NCBI RefSeq assembly: GCF_000321415.2 | Contig: NC_019902.2 | Span: 1,302,001-1,366,000, forward strand | From: Thioalkalivibrio nitratireducens DSM 14787 | GTDB taxonomy: Bacteria > Pseudomonadota > Gammaproteobacteria > Ectothiorhodospirales > Ectothiorhodospiraceae | Length of the DNA: 64,000 nt | Direction: 5' to 3' | Shown here: positions 1 through 8,883 of the stretch, in pieces | Layout of the letters: each line of letters starts with the position of its first letter | Numbering within the stretch: position 1 is the first letter of the stretch | The notes under the pieces: generated by a model | Told to the model about the DNA's origin: nothing | The model's input: the letters and a program-made list of their open reading frames with translations, nothing else | Database searches by the model: none | Translations under genes and position numbers: made by a program

Positions 1-1
1 C

Positions 2-289
2 GTCGGGTTGATCTCGGAACGCGATTATGCGCGCAAGGTGATCCTGCTGGACCGGAGTTCCCGCAACACGCCGGTGCGCGAGATCATGATGGCGCGCGTG
101 ACCTGCGTGGAGCCCGGACGCACCGTCGAGGAATGCATGGCGCTGATGACCGACAAGCGTGTTCGCCACCTGCCGGTGCTGGAGCATGGCAAGCTGGTCG
201 GGCTGGTTTCGATCGGGGATCTCGTCAAGGCCATCATCGACGAGCAGCAGTTCATCATCTCGCAGCTCGAACTCTATATCGCCAGTTGA
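2..289 (+). CDS. CBS-domain protein, C-terminal part (5' end outside window)
   Basis: The reading frame is open from the window edge, so the true start lies upstream; a TTG at 8 lies inside the gene. The visible 95 residues hold the end of one CBS motif (VGLISERDYARKV) and a complete second one (PVREIMM to GLVSIGDLVKAII), the usual tandem CBS pair that binds adenine nucleotides. No catalytic domain is visible, so it is either a stand-alone CBS protein or the tail of a larger one. pcm follows 47 bases downstream on the same strand. Confidence 0.85.
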   Translation, partial: VGLISERDYARKVILLDRSSRNTPVREIMMARVTCVEPGRTVEECMALMTDKRVRHLPVLEHGKLVGLVSIGDLVKAIIDEQQFIISQLELYIAS

Positions 290-336
290 TTCCTTCACCT
301 GAGCGGCGGAGCAGCCGGATACATGCGGAGACGACC

Positions 337-1029
337 GTGGTGAGTTCACGAAAGCAACGGATCGATACACTGGTTGCCGAAGTGGAACGCGAGTTCCAGG
401 AGACGTCCGGCAGCACCGGAATCTCCGCGCCGGATGCCCGGTTGGTCGAGGCGCTGCGACGGGTGCCGCGCGATGCCTTCGTGCCCGACGACAGCGCGCG
501 TTTCGCCTGGGAGAACCGTGCGCTGTCGATCGGGCATGGCCAGACGATCTCGCAGCCGTTCGTGGTGGCACTGATGACCCAGCTGCTCGAACTGACCCCC
601 GAGAGTCGGGTGCTGGAGATCGGCACGGGTTCCGGTTATCAGGCCGCACTGCTCGCGGAACTGGCGCAGGAGGTGTTCAGCATCGAGGTGGTGCCCGAGC
701 TGGCCCGATCCGCTGCCGAGAATCTGCAGCGGCAGGGGTACCGGAACGTGCGGGTCCGGGCGGGCGACGGCCGTCGTGGCTGGCCCGAGGCGGCGCCGTT
801 CGATGCGGTGATCGTTACAGCCGGAGCAGAATCGATCCCCCCGGCGCTGGTCGAGCAGCTGAAGCCGGGGGGGCACCTGGTGATCCCGGTCGATTCCCAC
901 TGGCTCGGGCAGGATCTGGTGCTGGTTACCCGCGGCGCCGATGGAACGCTGCACCGCCGCGCCGTGCTTTCGGTGATCTTCGTGCCGCTGGTCGGCGGGG
1001 AGGGTGGCACGGTGGACCCCTGGAGTTGA
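337..1029 (+). CDS. pcm: Protein-L-isoaspartate O-methyltransferase
   Basis: This cytoplasmic SAM-dependent enzyme methylates L-isoaspartyl residues in damaged proteins so they can revert to aspartate. The 230-aa product has the family signature GHGQTISQPFVVALM at about residues 66-80 and the SAM-binding motif VLEIGTGSGYQ at about 92-102, and its length is normal. The GTG at 337 is preferred because CGGAG lies six bases upstream and the long upstream extension of the frame is not protein-like; GTG 340 is an alternative. Confidence 0.93.
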   Translation: MVSSRKQRIDTLVAEVEREFQETSGSTGISAPDARLVEALRRVPRDAFVPDDSARFAWENRALSIGHGQTISQPFVVALMTQLLELTPESRVLEIGTGSGYQAALLAELAQEVFSIEVVPELARSAAENLQRQGYRNVRVRAGDGRRGWPEAAPFDAVIVTAGAESIPPALVEQLKPGGHLVIPVDSHWLGQDLVLVTRGADGTLHRRAVLSVIFVPLVGGEGGTVDPWS

Positions 1030-1084
1030 CGGGTGGTTGCGTGCGGCGGATGGCTTCGGTAAAAAGCAGGCTCGCTGGCAAGCC

Positions 1085-1810
1085 ATGGCAATCGATCCTC
1101 TGATGAACAACCACGACCCGCAGTCTTACCCCGACAGTTTCATCACCGGCACCGTCGGGCCCGAGAGCCTCGCCGTGCTCGAGCAGCAGTTGGCCGAGCA
1201 CCGGGCCCATCTGGCCGCGCTCCGGCCGGATGCGCCGCTGGTTCACCGCGCCCACGTGCTGCTCGATATCGGCGAGACCTTGATCGGCCTGGAGCGCAAG
1301 CCGGAGGCCTGGGAGACCGTGCGGCCGCTGGTGGAGCCGCTGGTGGCCGCCGAGGCTTGGCAGGAGGCCGTCGAGGCCTGCGACTTGCTCTACCGCGCCG
1401 AACAGGATGACTCCATCCTGGCACTCGGGCACGGGGTCTGGCTGGGAGTGACGTATCCGGTCAAGGCGCAGACGACCGTGACCATGCTTACCCACGTGGT
1501 GGACGAGACCCCGGAGCAGGCCGATGGAGCGGCGGTGGCGGCGATGGTCGCGCATTACATTGCAGGGCTGCGTGCCGAGGGCCGGGAACGCGACAGCCTC
1601 ACGTTCCTGACCACGCAGGTCATCTCCCGGGTCGCCCGCCGCCACCGCGGGATCGAGGACCAGGAGACGCTGAATACCTGGATCGACATGTACGAGCTCA
1701 ATGACACGGACAAGTTGTTCCAGCGCCTGAGCCGGATGCTCGACGCGATCGTTGGCGACCACTGGTGGTTCGATCGCGACGAACTGCGTGCGCGGCTGCC
1801 GGTCAACTGA
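1085..1810 (+). CDS. Conserved hypothetical protein, 241 aa, helical
   Basis: I do not recognise this family. The product is largely alpha-helical, acidic and leucine/alanine rich, with no signal peptide or membrane segment, so it is probably cytosolic. Its repeated helical hairpins look TPR-like (for example the stretch around LERKPEAWETVRPLVEPL). The ATG at 1085 is chosen over upstream in-frame codons because those would overlap pcm. It lies 55 bases after pcm and 78 before the rhomboid gene, all on the plus strand, so co-transcription is plausible. Confidence 0.75.
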   Translation: MAIDPLMNNHDPQSYPDSFITGTVGPESLAVLEQQLAEHRAHLAALRPDAPLVHRAHVLLDIGETLIGLERKPEAWETVRPLVEPLVAAEAWQEAVEACDLLYRAEQDDSILALGHGVWLGVTYPVKAQTTVTMLTHVVDETPEQADGAAVAAMVAHYIAGLRAEGRERDSLTFLTTQVISRVARRHRGIEDQETLNTWIDMYELNDTDKLFQRLSRMLDAIVGDHWWFDRDELRARLPVN

Positions 1811-1888
1811 GCCGGGCCCCGCGAGCCCGCGTTCCCCGCAGCGATGTGGGGGTTATGGGCCGACCTTCCTGGGGCCGCTGCCCCGGCC

Positions 1889-2569
1889 ATGAACGTGCAG
1901 GAGCCCCGTCCCAGACTGTTCCCACCGGTGATCAGCTTCCTGCTGATCGCGAATGCCTTGATGTTCGTGCTGCAGCTGTTCGCGTTCGAACCGCTGCTGC
2001 TCCACTTCGCGCTGTGGCCGGCGGGCACCCCCGATGTCATCGAACAGGACGGACAGCTCGTGCGGGTGCCGTCGTTCGAGGTCTGGCAGCTGCTGACCTA
2101 CGGCTTTCTTCATGGCGGACTGTTACACCTGTTCCTGAACCTCTTCGCGATGTGGATGCTGGGCGTGCAGCTGGAGAATGCCTGGGGCTCCCGGCTGTTC
2201 GCCGTGTATTACCTGGTCTGCGTGGTCGGCGCCGGTCTGATTCAGCTGGCGGTGGCCTCGTACGGGGTGATGAACGACGAGATCTATCCCACGATCGGGG
2301 CCTCGGGCGGCGTATTCGGGATCCTTCTCGCGTTCGGGATGATGTTCCCGAACCAGCGGCTGATCTTCCTGCTGTTTCCGGTGCCGATCCGTGCGAAGTA
2401 TTTCGTGATCGGGTACGGCGCCTTCGAGCTGTTCGCCGGCATCACCGGGACGATGGCTGGAATCGCGCACTTTGCCCACCTCGGCGGCATGCTGTTCGGG
2501 TTCCTGCTGATCCAGTACTGGCGCGGGAAGCTGCCGCTGCGGCCGCGCCGGCGGGTCTTCTGGTGGTAG
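1889..2569 (+). CDS. Rhomboid-family intramembrane serine protease
   Basis: A polytopic inner-membrane protein of 226 aa with the rhomboid catalytic elements: Asn84 in HLFLNLF, Ser139 in GASGGVFG and His197 in AHLGG, on separate membrane helices. It would cleave transmembrane substrates within the bilayer; the substrate is unknown. Start choice: the ATG at 1889 gives the short cytoplasmic N-terminus usual in bacterial rhomboids. An in-frame ATG at 1844 would add 15 residues; neither start has a strong ribosome site. No other recognisable domain is attached. Confidence 0.9.
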   Translation: MNVQEPRPRLFPPVISFLLIANALMFVLQLFAFEPLLLHFALWPAGTPDVIEQDGQLVRVPSFEVWQLLTYGFLHGGLLHLFLNLFAMWMLGVQLENAWGSRLFAVYYLVCVVGAGLIQLAVASYGVMNDEIYPTIGASGGVFGILLAFGMMFPNQRLIFLLFPVPIRAKYFVIGYGAFELFAGITGTMAGIAHFAHLGGMLFGFLLIQYWRGKLPLRPRRRVFWW

Positions 2570-2794
2570 GCGGAGGGCTGGGTCTGCGGAAGCGCGGGGG
2601 CCGGCGAAGCCGTGCCGGTGGCCCGGCTCGCCGGTGCCAGCGACATTCGCAGAGGCACGGCGCGGCGCGTGGAACAGCTACACTAGTGGTAGGGGTTACA
2701 GCGGGTTCCGGGACCGGTTCAGGGCCGTGCGGTCGCCTGTATCCCCAGTACCAGCCCGCAAGGGTGCCGATTTTTTCCGAAACGGAGGATCTGC

Positions 2795-3244
2795 ATGGAT
2801 ACTGTCTGGATTGTGGTTGCGGATGCCGCTCGCGCGCGCATCCTGTGTTGCGAGGGCCGTGCGTGTCACGGGCTGAGTGACGTGGAGGCGTTGTCGCACA
2901 GCGAGTCGCGGGCGCAGAACCAGGATCTGGTGTCCGATCGACCCGGACGGGGGTGGGCGGGTGCTAACGGCGATGCCCGTCACGCCTTCGACGACGCCAC
3001 CGACCCGGCCCAACTCGAACGCGATCGTTTCGCCCGCATGGTGGCGGAACGGCTCAAGGCGGCCCATCACCAGGGCGTGTTCAAGCACCTAGTGATCGTG
3101 GCGTCGCCGTCCTTTCTCGGTGCGCTGCGGGATGTGATGGACCGGAACGTGGCCCATGCCGTTCGTGCCGAGGTGGCCAAGAACGTGGTCAAGGTCGAGG
3201 ATCCAGGGACCCTCCGCTCGTATCTCCCGGATTTCCTGTACTAG
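2795..3244 (+). CDS. Host attachment family protein (baeRF-like)
   Basis: A 149-aa soluble protein of the family annotated as required for attachment to host cells, related to archaeal release-factor-like domains. Typical features are the N-terminal strand MDTVWIVVADAARARIL, the central FARMVAERLKAAHHQGVFKHLVIVASPSFLG and the C-terminal LRSYLP. The molecular function in free-living bacteria is not established. A strong ribosome site (CGGAGGA) sits seven bases before the ATG. An intrinsic terminator at 3265-3297 closes the unit, so it is probably monocistronic. Confidence 0.85.
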   Translation: MDTVWIVVADAARARILCCEGRACHGLSDVEALSHSESRAQNQDLVSDRPGRGWAGANGDARHAFDDATDPAQLERDRFARMVAERLKAAHHQGVFKHLVIVASPSFLGALRDVMDRNVAHAVRAEVAKNVVKVEDPGTLRSYLPDFLY

Positions 3245-3264
3245 TTCGGGCTGATCCAGTTGCC

Positions 3265-3297
3265 GCCGGCCGCGAAGTACCACTGCGGCCGGCTTTT
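3265..3297 (+). terminator. Rho-independent terminator after the host-attachment-family gene
   Basis: Perfect 9-bp stem GCCGGCCGC / GCGGCCGGC with an 11-base loop, followed by TTTTA, starting 21 bases after the stop codon at 3244. Confidence 0.85.
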
Positions 3298-3397
3298 ATG
3301 CACCCGATGTCTGCCGCTTCTGCCTTCCGGTCCGGGTCCATGGCCAGCTCCGGCCCGCTGCAGTAGCATGGCCGTTTGCGAACGATACGGATCCGGG

Positions 3398-4261
3398 ATG
3401 CCAGCGAACGGTAGCGATCAACGCCGGTTCGGCAGCTGGCGGGAGGGTGAATATTTCATTGCGCTAGAACGCGGTCGCCCGCGCCGCGTGATGCGCCTGA
3501 TGGTTCAGGGGCGGCGGGGCGTGCTCAAGTGTGGAGACGCTCGCGGCTACGGTTGGCCGCGTGTCCTGGGTACAGCCCTGTTGCTGCGCGTTGCGCTGGG
3601 CCACTGGCCGTCGCTGGCGTCGCTGCGTCAGTCGGGGCGGCAGCGCCTCAGCTTCGAGGCCAGCCGGCTTCGAGCACTGGCACGAGCGGGTGAGCAGGTT
3701 CCCGAAGTGCTGTACCAGAGCGACCGTGTGCTGGTGACCGAGGATGTTGGCACCACGGTGCAGGAACACCTCGAGCGGCTTCCGGTGCGGGACCGGGCGG
3801 TGTTGATGCGGCGCCTCGCCGCCGATCAGGCTCGCTTCCATGACGCCGGTCAATGGCATGGGGCGGCACAGTTCCGCAACCTGACCCTATGCGGCGGTGT
3901 GCTGCATCGTATCGACTTCGAGGAGAACCTGGAGGGCGTGCTCCCGGTTCGATACCGACAGGTCTTCGACCTGTTCCTGATCGTGCACTCGCTGGCTGAA
4001 CGCCGTGCACTGGGATCCAGCTGCCAACGCGAGGCTATGGGAGCTCGATTCCTTGAAGAATACCTTGAACATCGGCAGACGGAGCCACCGCTGATCGAGT
4101 TGCTGCAGCTGCATCGATGGCTGGCAGCGGGGTCTGCCGCGCTGCGCTGGGCGGCCCGTTTTGGGGGCAGGGATGTCGAGCGCGCGCTGATTACATCCGC
4201 CGCGATCCAGCAGGTGATGCCCCGGGTCCGTGCCCTGCGGGAATATGCACAGGCTCGATGA
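3398..4261 (+). CDS. Kinase-fold protein of LPS-kinase/BUD32 type with altered catalytic loop
   Basis: A 287-aa protein with the outline of a small kinase of the LPS kinase/InaA/BUD32 group: a candidate ATP lysine in GVLKCGD (about K44), a helix-C-like glutamate in SFEASRLRAL (about E87), a catalytic-loop-like HGAAQFRN (about 154-161) and a DFE metal motif (about 173-175). The usual HGD of the catalytic loop reads HGA, so the catalytic Asp appears to be missing; a pseudokinase or divergent enzyme is possible. ATG 3368 would add ten residues. No target is suggested by neighbours. Confidence 0.65.
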   Translation: MPANGSDQRRFGSWREGEYFIALERGRPRRVMRLMVQGRRGVLKCGDARGYGWPRVLGTALLLRVALGHWPSLASLRQSGRQRLSFEASRLRALARAGEQVPEVLYQSDRVLVTEDVGTTVQEHLERLPVRDRAVLMRRLAADQARFHDAGQWHGAAQFRNLTLCGGVLHRIDFEENLEGVLPVRYRQVFDLFLIVHSLAERRALGSSCQREAMGARFLEEYLEHRQTEPPLIELLQLHRWLAAGSAALRWAARFGGRDVERALITSAAIQQVMPRVRALREYAQAR

Positions 4262-4355
4262 ACCGGCGCGGCCTGTTCGGCCTCGTCGTTGCCGTCTGGC
4301 TGTCTATACTTCTTGGACACTAGCACAATCACACGAAACCCGCAGGAGGATCGAG

Positions 4356-4724
4356 ATGGCAGAGAGAATGAGTGAGGTCATGAACCCCAGCGCAGTGCAA
4401 CGCGATCCGCGTTTCCCGCACGCGCCGGTAGATTGGACGCCGCAGACCGCGGAAGCCGTCGCGCGCGAAGAGGGGCTGGAACTGAGCGAAGAGCGCTGGG
4501 AACTGGTGCGGGCCCTGCAGGAGTACTACCATCGCCACGAGGAGTCGGCGAAGATCTCGTTGCGGGAACTGCACGACGCACTCGACGAACGCTTTCATTC
4601 CCGGGGCGGCAGGAAGTACCTGTACGAGCTGATGCCGGGCGGCCCGGTCGCGCAAGGGGCGCGGCTCGCGGGACTCGAGCCCCCGCCCGAGGCCGTCAAC
4701 GCGAGCTTCGGCAGCGTTTCCTGA
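4356..4724 (+). CDS. DsrC/TusE-family protein lacking both redox cysteines (RspA type)
   Basis: A 122-aa protein with the DsrC/TusE fold: the DWTP segment, the LSEERWELVRALQEYYHRHEES helix and the GGRKYLYELMPGGP motif. DsrC proteins carry sulfur on two C-terminal cysteines and TusE on one. Here the CysB site (ACR in the family) reads GAR and the CysA site (GCV) reads EAV, so both are alanine. Cys-less members are called RspA and have been proposed to be regulatory rather than sulfur-carrying. GCAGGAGGA lies five bases before the ATG; a -10-like TATACT is at 4305-4310. It is convergent with the next gene. Confidence 0.85.
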   Translation: MAERMSEVMNPSAVQRDPRFPHAPVDWTPQTAEAVAREEGLELSEERWELVRALQEYYHRHEESAKISLRELHDALDERFHSRGGRKYLYELMPGGPVAQGARLAGLEPPPEAVNASFGSVS

Positions 4725-4781
4725 GGAGCAGCCCCGCGGCCCCGGCGCCGCATGGGTGCCGGGGGTCTGCGGGTGGCGCGG

Positions 4782-7700
4782 TCAGGCTACCTGGCGCTGC
4801 GGCTCGGGCAATTCCAGCGTTTGGCGCGCGGGGCCGAGCGGGTCTGCGCCGATGGTTCCGACCAGACTCTCCAGATAGGCGGCGCTGCGTACCTCCGCAA
4901 GTTTCGCGCGCGCCGAGCGGAGGCGGTCTGCGATGTCGAGACGTTCCGCCTCGTCGGCGTGACTTTCGAGTTCCAGGAAGTGCTGAAGATTGTCCGCGTG
5001 CCGCTGCCACAGAGCTGCGTCGCGGCCCTGTTTCACTTCCAGTCGCTCGCGGTACCAGTCCGAGGCGAGCAGGTAGTCGCGGGTGAACATCGCCCGGATC
5101 TCCGGGTGGTGCGCGTCGCGGCCCTGGTAATGGCCCTCTGCCATGATGTGCAGCAGGGCCTTGAGCGGCGGGCAGGCATCGTCCAGGCAGCCGTCTTCCA
5201 GATAGCGCCGTGCGACCCGCTGCTGTGCTTCGACGATATTGGCCACTCCGTCCGCGAATACGTCGAGATCCTGCGTTTCCGGACGCAGGATCGCATCGGT
5301 GAACACCGCGCTCGGATTGTCGAAGATCTTGCCGAGGAAGTCGTGCACGAAGCGGTCGGTGATCCGGTAGCCGAGGCGGCTGGCCAGCACGCTCTGCCCC
5401 TTGTGTTCGAAATCGGTCAGGGGTTCCAGGTAGCCGTTTTCGATCATGAAACCGGGCTCGCGTTCCTGCGGATGCAGGCGCGTCCAGATCTCCGGAATCA
5501 GCAGGCTGACGTCGTGATCGACGCGCACCTGCGGGCCGATGTGTCCCGCCGAGCTCGAGAAGCCGGCGTAGCCGGTCAGGATGAACGACACCAGCGCGTT
5601 GTTCAGGTCGGCGGTCGGGCGCAGCGCGTTGAATGGGCCCTTGGTGAGCGCGCCTTCGCTGCCAGCACCGGTCGTCGACGGTGACTTGCCGGTCAGCGAG
5701 CAGACGAAATCCATGAACAGCTCGGGCAGTTCCTGGTAATGGATCGGGTTGTACACCGCGAGCGGACGGATCCCCGGCTCGGGGGGATTGTTGCGCCGGC
5801 CGGTGAGCACCGCGTCCACCGGCAGGCACAGTGGTTCGCCGAGCGGCAGCTTGCGGTGGAAGCGGGCACCCATCTCGGCGACATAGCGCCGGACCGGATG
5901 GACCAGATCCGGGCGCGTCTGCAGGTAGCGCGGGTTTTTCGACGGCTTGCCGTCGACCAGCCGCGGGTGGGCCGACGACACCACGTAGCCGCCGGCGGCC
6001 TCGGCCTCGAGCAGCAGGTTGCGCATCGGGGCGGTGAAATTGTGTAACGTCAGCACGTCGTGGGTGACCGCCGACAGCGCGTCGCCGCGCAGCGGCTCGT
6101 AGTTGGCGAGGAAGTTCCCCGGCCGTGCCAGGTCGGCCTCGGTCTGCCGATCGAAGCCCGGGTGGATCGCCTCGTCCGGGCGTTGGAACAGCCGATACTC
6201 GCAGTTCTTTACCAGCTTGTGGCTGCGCTGCCGGGCATCTCCTTGCGGCGGGTGCGTCAGGCACTGCGCGGGCACGACCACGCTGGCGCTGATGTCGTCT
6301 TCCATCTGCACCTTCTCCGCCGCGATGTAATCCTGGCGGACCTTGAACGTGCGCCATTTGCCCTCGGTGTCGAAGCCCAGGCGCAGATAGGTGGCGATGA
6401 TGCGGCGACCGTGCAGCTTCAGTTCGTGGCCGGGGGCGCCATCGACCTCGTCGACCGACAGGTGGTGGCGCCAGTCGTTACCCCATTCCTGGCGGTAGAA
6501 GCGCTTGATCAGGAACACCAGTGCGAGAATGCGCGGGGGGATGGCCTCGAGCCACTGGTTGAACTCGTCGGTGTAGCTCTTCGAAGGGGTCAGCAGCTTG
6601 ATCACCGACCCGAGGCTGCGCTGCGGGCTTAGCGGCTTGCGGCTGGGATCGTGGTCCTCGGCCTCGTACCCCGGGCGGAAGCGGGTGCTGTAGTCGCGGT
6701 CGAAGATCTCCTGTACGCGGTCGAGATCCTTGTGCAGGTCGTCGACGAACAGCGGACCGAAGATCACCGCGTCCTCGATCGACTTGGAGATCTCGCTTTT
6801 GCCGCCGCCGGAGACCGTGCAGGGCTTGTGGCAAAAAGTGCCTTCCGGGTCGGTGCCGACCAGGCGCCAGGAAGGCGCTCCCGGGTGGCGCAGCATCTCG
6901 ACCTTGTAGCCGTTCGGCTGCATGTAGATCTTGCCCGGCTCCAGTCGGATGGTACGCGTCTGGCCCTGTTGTTCCCAGGTGATGGTCTGCGCGTTCAGGG
7001 ACATGCGCAGATCTTGCGGTACGTAGATCACCTCGGGGTGGTGGCGATCGATGGCGTACCCTTCGGGCTGCGAATCCATCACGGATCCGTAGCGCTCGAC
7101 CATCTCGTCGAAGGTGTAGCCGGGTTCGCGGGTACGGCTGTCGACGCCGTATTCCTCGCCGTGATTGCGGCGCCGAAACGCGAGTGCGCCACCGGCATGC
7201 TCTTCCTCGGCAAGGCCGTAGAGGTTCGCGGCGAAGCTGATCTGGGTCTTCACTTCCTTCTTGCAGTAACCGTAGTAATTGTCCGCCACCACGGTCACGA
7301 TCACGCCGCTCTCGTCGCGCGCGGTGACCTTGAAGGCCTGGCCATTGTTGTAGAGATCCTGCTCCTCGCTCCAGCACATGCCGTCTTCGCGCTGGCGCTC
7401 GCTGGCCTGGTCCCAGTGCGGCAGGCCCAGTTCCTTCTTGGTGCAGTGGATCAGGTGTGGTGCGAGGATCACGCAGCCGGTATGGCCCGTCCAGTGTTCG
7501 ACATCGAGTGCGGCGTCGAACTCGGGCAGGTACGGATTGCCGCCGTTGCCGAAGATGCTCTCGACGAAGTCCAGGTTGCTGACCAGGTTGCCAGGCGCGA
7601 AGAACCGGATCTCCATCGTTTTCTCGGCGGCCTGGTGCGGGATCTCGGGACAGACGGTCGGGCGCAGCAGCAGCGATACGAACATCCGCGCGGGCCGCCG

Positions 7701-8273
7701 CGCGCTGGCGGTGAACGGCAGCGTGAGCAGATCGTCCGGCGGGTTCAGCGCCGCCGCGAGCAGGCGCCCGAATGCCTCTCGCGGCACGGCCTTCTTGTCC
7801 CCGGGGATCGGCAGTCCGCCTTCGGCAACGTGGAACGATCCCTCGGTGGTGCGCCGATCCTTGTCGGGGTTGTGCAGCACGCCCTGGCGCACGCGGTAGC
7901 TCGACAGGATCTCCGAGTGGAACTCGTCGCCGTCCATCGGCAGCGACAGTTCGCGGGCGACCCCGTGGCGGTCCAGGATGAAGCTCTGCGTCGGTAGCCG
8001 GGGCACCGGATCAAGCCCTTCGAGGTAGCGTTCCAGGAAGTCCTGGACCCGCCGGTCCGCGGGGCAGTGATGCTGCGACAGCAGTCGGTTCTTCTCGCGG
8101 TAGGACTTCAGCAGATCCTGGGCCGTGTCCAGGAACTCCGCCATGTCCCCGCTCAGGAACGTCGGCTGCCCCGAGGAGGCGAGTTTCAGGTTGATGTAGA
8201 GCTGGAGCTTGCGGCGCTCCGCCTCGGGATCGGCCGGGCTTGTGCCCAGGCCGAGCATGCGTACCAGGTCCAT
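4782..8273 (-). CDS. Very large conserved protein, possible PPi-type PEP carboxykinase
   Basis: A single 1,163-aa cytosolic protein without signal peptide or membrane segments. Glycine-rich, potentially phosphate-binding motifs are SGGGKSEISKS at about 485-497 and SLTGKSPSTTGAGSEGALTK near 860-880. The size, plus these two phosphate-loop-like motifs in one chain, resembles the pyrophosphate-dependent PEP carboxykinases (about 1,100-1,200 aa), which would interconvert PEP/CO2/phosphate and oxaloacetate/PPi. This is inference from memory; no search was run. Start: ATG 8273 has GGAGG eight bases upstream; GTG 8348 has no ribosome site. It stands alone, convergent with the DsrC-like gene. Confidence 0.75.
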   Translation of the reverse strand: MDLVRMLGLGTSPADPEAERRKLQLYINLKLASSGQPTFLSGDMAEFLDTAQDLLKSYREKNRLLSQHHCPADRRVQDFLERYLEGLDPVPRLPTQSFILDRHGVARELSLPMDGDEFHSEILSSYRVRQGVLHNPDKDRRTTEGSFHVAEGGLPIPGDKKAVPREAFGRLLAAALNPPDDLLTLPFTASARRPARMFVSLLLRPTVCPEIPHQAAEKTMEIRFFAPGNLVSNLDFVESIFGNGGNPYLPEFDAALDVEHWTGHTGCVILAPHLIHCTKKELGLPHWDQASERQREDGMCWSEEQDLYNNGQAFKVTARDESGVIVTVVADNYYGYCKKEVKTQISFAANLYGLAEEEHAGGALAFRRRNHGEEYGVDSRTREPGYTFDEMVERYGSVMDSQPEGYAIDRHHPEVIYVPQDLRMSLNAQTITWEQQGQTRTIRLEPGKIYMQPNGYKVEMLRHPGAPSWRLVGTDPEGTFCHKPCTVSGGGKSEISKSIEDAVIFGPLFVDDLHKDLDRVQEIFDRDYSTRFRPGYEAEDHDPSRKPLSPQRSLGSVIKLLTPSKSYTDEFNQWLEAIPPRILALVFLIKRFYRQEWGNDWRHHLSVDEVDGAPGHELKLHGRRIIATYLRLGFDTEGKWRTFKVRQDYIAAEKVQMEDDISASVVVPAQCLTHPPQGDARQRSHKLVKNCEYRLFQRPDEAIHPGFDRQTEADLARPGNFLANYEPLRGDALSAVTHDVLTLHNFTAPMRNLLLEAEAAGGYVVSSAHPRLVDGKPSKNPRYLQTRPDLVHPVRRYVAEMGARFHRKLPLGEPLCLPVDAVLTGRRNNPPEPGIRPLAVYNPIHYQELPELFMDFVCSLTGKSPSTTGAGSEGALTKGPFNALRPTADLNNALVSFILTGYAGFSSSAGHIGPQVRVDHDVSLLIPEIWTRLHPQEREPGFMIENGYLEPLTDFEHKGQSVLASRLGYRITDRFVHDFLGKIFDNPSAVFTDAILRPETQDLDVFADGVANIVEAQQRVARRYLEDGCLDDACPPLKALLHIMAEGHYQGRDAHHPEIRAMFTRDYLLASDWYRERLEVKQGRDAALWQRHADNLQHFLELESHADEAERLDIADRLRSARAKLAEVRSAAYLESLVGTIGADPLGPARQTLELPEPQRQVA

Positions 8274-8503
8274 GAACCCATCCTCCAGGCGCGCCCTGTG
8301 GGCCGCGTCATTCTCGTTATTCGGTGCCGGCAGCGCTTGCGGACGCACCGCGAGGCGGGTCCGCCGGCGCGCGGACGCACAAGGGTGCCGGACGCGGCCG
8401 GTCAGTTCAAGTCGAACGATATCCCGCCATGCCGGGTCGGGCCGGGAACGGTGTCAGGCACCAACGCTCATGGACAACGGCCACCCGGCAAGATGAAGAC
8501 CGA

Positions 8504-8572
8504 GCCACGGAAAGCACGGACAGACCCGGAAAAGGGCGTTTGATCGCTTTCACCTTCCGTGACTTCCGTGGC
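8504..8572. repeat. Imperfect inverted repeat, 17-bp arms
   Basis: Left arm GCCACGGAAAGCACGGA (8504-8520) and right arm TCCGTGACTTCCGTGGC (8556-8572) match at 16 of 17 positions around a 35-base centre. The CACGGAA/TTCCGTG unit occurs twice per arm. It may be an interspersed element or a large RNA hairpin. Confidence 0.7.
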
Positions 8573-8747
8573 CGCATTGTCACGCTGATCGGGGCCAAGC
8601 GACCATCCCGAACCCCGAACTGTTGCCTCTGAGCACGCACAGTCACCAGGCTTCGTTCGCTTGTCGGACGAAGGCATTTTGGTCGCTCGGCAGTGTCGGG
8701 GTGCACCGCCTTTGTTGCCGCCGTCGTTGGGCGATTCGAGTCACTCT

Positions 8748-8773
8748 ACTGCCTCCACCCTGGGGGAGGCAGT
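8748..8773. terminator. Stem-loop downstream of the RND operon, possible terminator
   Basis: 9-bp perfect stem ACTGCCTCC / GGAGGCAGT with an eight-base loop, about 110 bases beyond the stop of the minus-strand RND gene. No U-tract follows on the minus strand, so it may only block exonucleases. Confidence 0.35.
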
Positions 8774-8883
8774 GTTTGTTCGCCTGATCGCTGTCGCTCA
8801 CAATGACCTGCGGGCAGCGTTCATTTCGGAACCGGCAAGGCAAGCCGGCCGGCTCCGGGGCTCCACCCGCCCACAAACGGTGT

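Larger units (their letters stand above)
8274..8883. other. Intergenic region, about 610 bp, no gene
   Basis: No supported coding frame. It must hold the promoter of the minus-strand 1,163-aa gene, but no clear -35/-10 pair was found. It contains a 17-bp inverted repeat (8504-8572) and a stem-loop (8748-8773), both listed separately. Confidence 0.6.
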
